Positions 62,891 to 64,000 of a stretch of DNA of 64,000 nt are shown in pieces. The DNA comes from Halorussus salinisoli (GTDB taxonomy: Archaea > Halobacteriota > Halobacteria > Halobacteriales > Haladaptataceae): positions 248,001 to 312,000 of the forward strand of contig SZNP01000006.1 in NCBI GenBank assembly GCA_005239435.1, written 5' to 3'. A model generated the notes under the pieces. The model searched no databases, was not told where the DNA came from, and was given only the letters and a program-made list of their open reading frames with translations. The stretch's first letter is position 1. Each line of letters starts with the position of its first letter. Position numbers and translations under genes: made by a program.

Positions 62891-64000
62891 ATGGGGATCG
62901 AAGAAACAACTGACTCCCACTCCGACTCGGGCACGACCGGCGCGCTCGCGGAGTACTTCGGCTTCGACGAACACGGAACCGACCTCCGGACGGAGATAAT
63001 CGCGGGTATCACGACGTTCCTGACGATGAGCTACATCGTCGTCGTCAACCCGGCGATCCTCTCGAACGCCATCCAACCGGCTGGCGTCGGACCGGGGCGG
63101 ACGTTCCAGATGCTCGCGGTCGTGACGCTCATCGCCGCGGCGGTCGCCACGCTGATAATGGCGTTCTACGCGAACCGGCCGTTCGCGCAAGCGCCGGGTC
63201 TCGGCCTGAACGCGTTCTTCGCGTTCACCGTCGTCGGCGCGCTCGGCGTCAGCTGGCAGACCGCGCTCGCCGCGGTGTTCGTCGAAGGTATCGTCTTCAT
63301 CGGACTCACCGCAGTCGGGGCCCGCGAATACATCATTCGACTGTTTCCCGAACCGGTGAAACTCGCCGTCGGTGCCGGTATCGGTCTCTTCCTCGCCATC
63401 ATCGGTCTGGAGGAGATGCGAGTCGTCGCCGGGGACGCCTCGACGTTCCTCACGTTCAATCCGGTGTTCGCGTCCGACCCCGTCGCCATCGTCTCTGTCG
63501 TCGGACTGTTCCTCACTCTCGCGCTCTACGCCCGCGGCGTCACCGGGTCCATCATCGTCGGCATCGTGCTGACCACGATAATGGGGTACACCGCCAGTGC
63601 GATGGGCTACTCGGCGTTCCCCGCCGACCAAGCGCCGCCGGGCATCACGCTCAAAGCGCCGATGACGCTCACCTCGACCGCACCCATCACCTACGACGCC
63701 ACGAGCTACAACATCGCGCCGCTGGCCGGTGCATTCGTGACCGGCCTCCAGAACATCGAGGGCTTCTCGTTCGCGCTCGTCGTCTTCACGTTCTTCTTCG
63801 TGGACTTCTTCGACACCGCCGGGACGCTGACCGGCGTCTCGCAGGTCGCTGGCTTCCTCGACGAGGACGGTAACCTCCCCGACATCGACAAGCCGCTGAT
63901 GGCCGACGCCGTCGGCACCACGGTCGGCGGTGCGCTCGGCACCTCGACGGTCACGACGTACATCGAGTCCGCGACCGGCGTCGAGGAGGGCGGCCGGACC
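62891..64000 (+). CDS. NCS2 family purine permease, cut by the window edge
   Basis: 370 residues visible, no stop before the end. At least nine membrane helices. QAPGLGLNAFFAFTV near residue 99 and TTYIESATGVEEGGRT at the window end are AzgA-group hallmarks, so adenine, guanine or hypoxanthine is the likely cargo, moved with protons. The N-terminal LAEYFGFDEHGTDLRTEIIAG is conserved. A TATA-like CCTTAAGTA lies near 62850. It follows the GfcR-like gene by 153 bases; whether GfcR controls it is unknown. Confidence 0.9.
   Translation, partial: MGIEETTDSHSDSGTTGALAEYFGFDEHGTDLRTEIIAGITTFLTMSYIVVVNPAILSNAIQPAGVGPGRTFQMLAVVTLIAAAVATLIMAFYANRPFAQAPGLGLNAFFAFTVVGALGVSWQTALAAVFVEGIVFIGLTAVGAREYIIRLFPEPVKLAVGAGIGLFLAIIGLEEMRVVAGDASTFLTFNPVFASDPVAIVSVVGLFLTLALYARGVTGSIIVGIVLTTIMGYTASAMGYSAFPADQAPPGITLKAPMTLTSTAPITYDATSYNIAPLAGAFVTGLQNIEGFSFALVVFTFFFVDFFDTAGTLTGVSQVAGFLDEDGNLPDIDKPLMADAVGTTVGGALGTSTVTTYIESATGVEEGGRT

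Overview
The window is chromosomal DNA from a haloarchaeon (class Halobacteria). The proteins are strongly acidic and the DNA is GC-rich. Many promoters carry a TATA-like box about 25-30 bases before an ATG, implying leaderless transcripts. Gene content is archaeal: A-type ATP synthase, aRF1, RPA with an RPA-associated protein, TYW1, archaeal riboflavin kinase, CarS, type IV pilin and Tat-dependent secretion. I cannot fix the genus from sequence alone. I see no tRNA, rRNA, CRISPR array or intact insertion sequence.

Layout. 1-2560: end of cydA, cydB and an MscS channel. 2644-9390: an HTH_10 regulator divergent from the histidine-utilisation operon hutU-hutG-hutI-hutH. 9427-13994: DoxX protein, universal stress protein, two zinc-ribbon proteins, rpa and its partner gene, a broken LysE exporter and two small conserved proteins. 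13996-18779: mannose-1-phosphate guanylyltransferase, an atypical SDR, a Tfx regulator, a TRAM protein and several small proteins, one of only 59 residues. 18854-27945: the complete ATP synthase cluster H-I-K-E-C-F-A-B-D on the minus strand. 28118-32299: methyltransferase, pilin, and a secreted protein divergent from a membrane-anchored HTH protein. 32373-39160: EtfBA, prenyl synthase, DUF373 protein, lipoprotein hydrolase, radical SAM protein and Nudix hydrolase. 39319-44339: aRF1, a MinD4-like ATPase, a 44-residue membrane protein and ArgS. 44476-50220: NhaC antiporter, quinone reductase, TYW1, cupin, riboflavin kinase and RibB. 50261-54492: a polyamine-type ABC transporter split over two divergent units. 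54593-59377: IlvE, DUF502 protein, proline dehydrogenase, a paralogous pair of small proteins and membrane proteins. 59448-64000: CarS, DoxX divergent from HxlR, PyrE, a GfcR-like regulator and an NCS2 purine permease cut by the window edge.

How the genes work together. Most of this is core metabolism: respiration and ATP synthesis, histidine and proline breakdown to glutamate, flavin and archaeal lipid synthesis, translation and its termination. No large foreign island is visible. The accessory signal lies between and inside genes: an in-frame palindromic insertion in hutG, a related palindrome array after carS, a 34-base triplication over the proline dehydrogenase stop codon, a dispersed intergenic repeat, a decayed lysE, and a likely thiol-redox switch (HxlR with DoxX) with a visible operator palindrome. 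The best candidates for undescribed biology are the secreted protein plus membrane-HTH pair at 29719-32299 and the exported/non-exported paralogue pair at 57581-58528.
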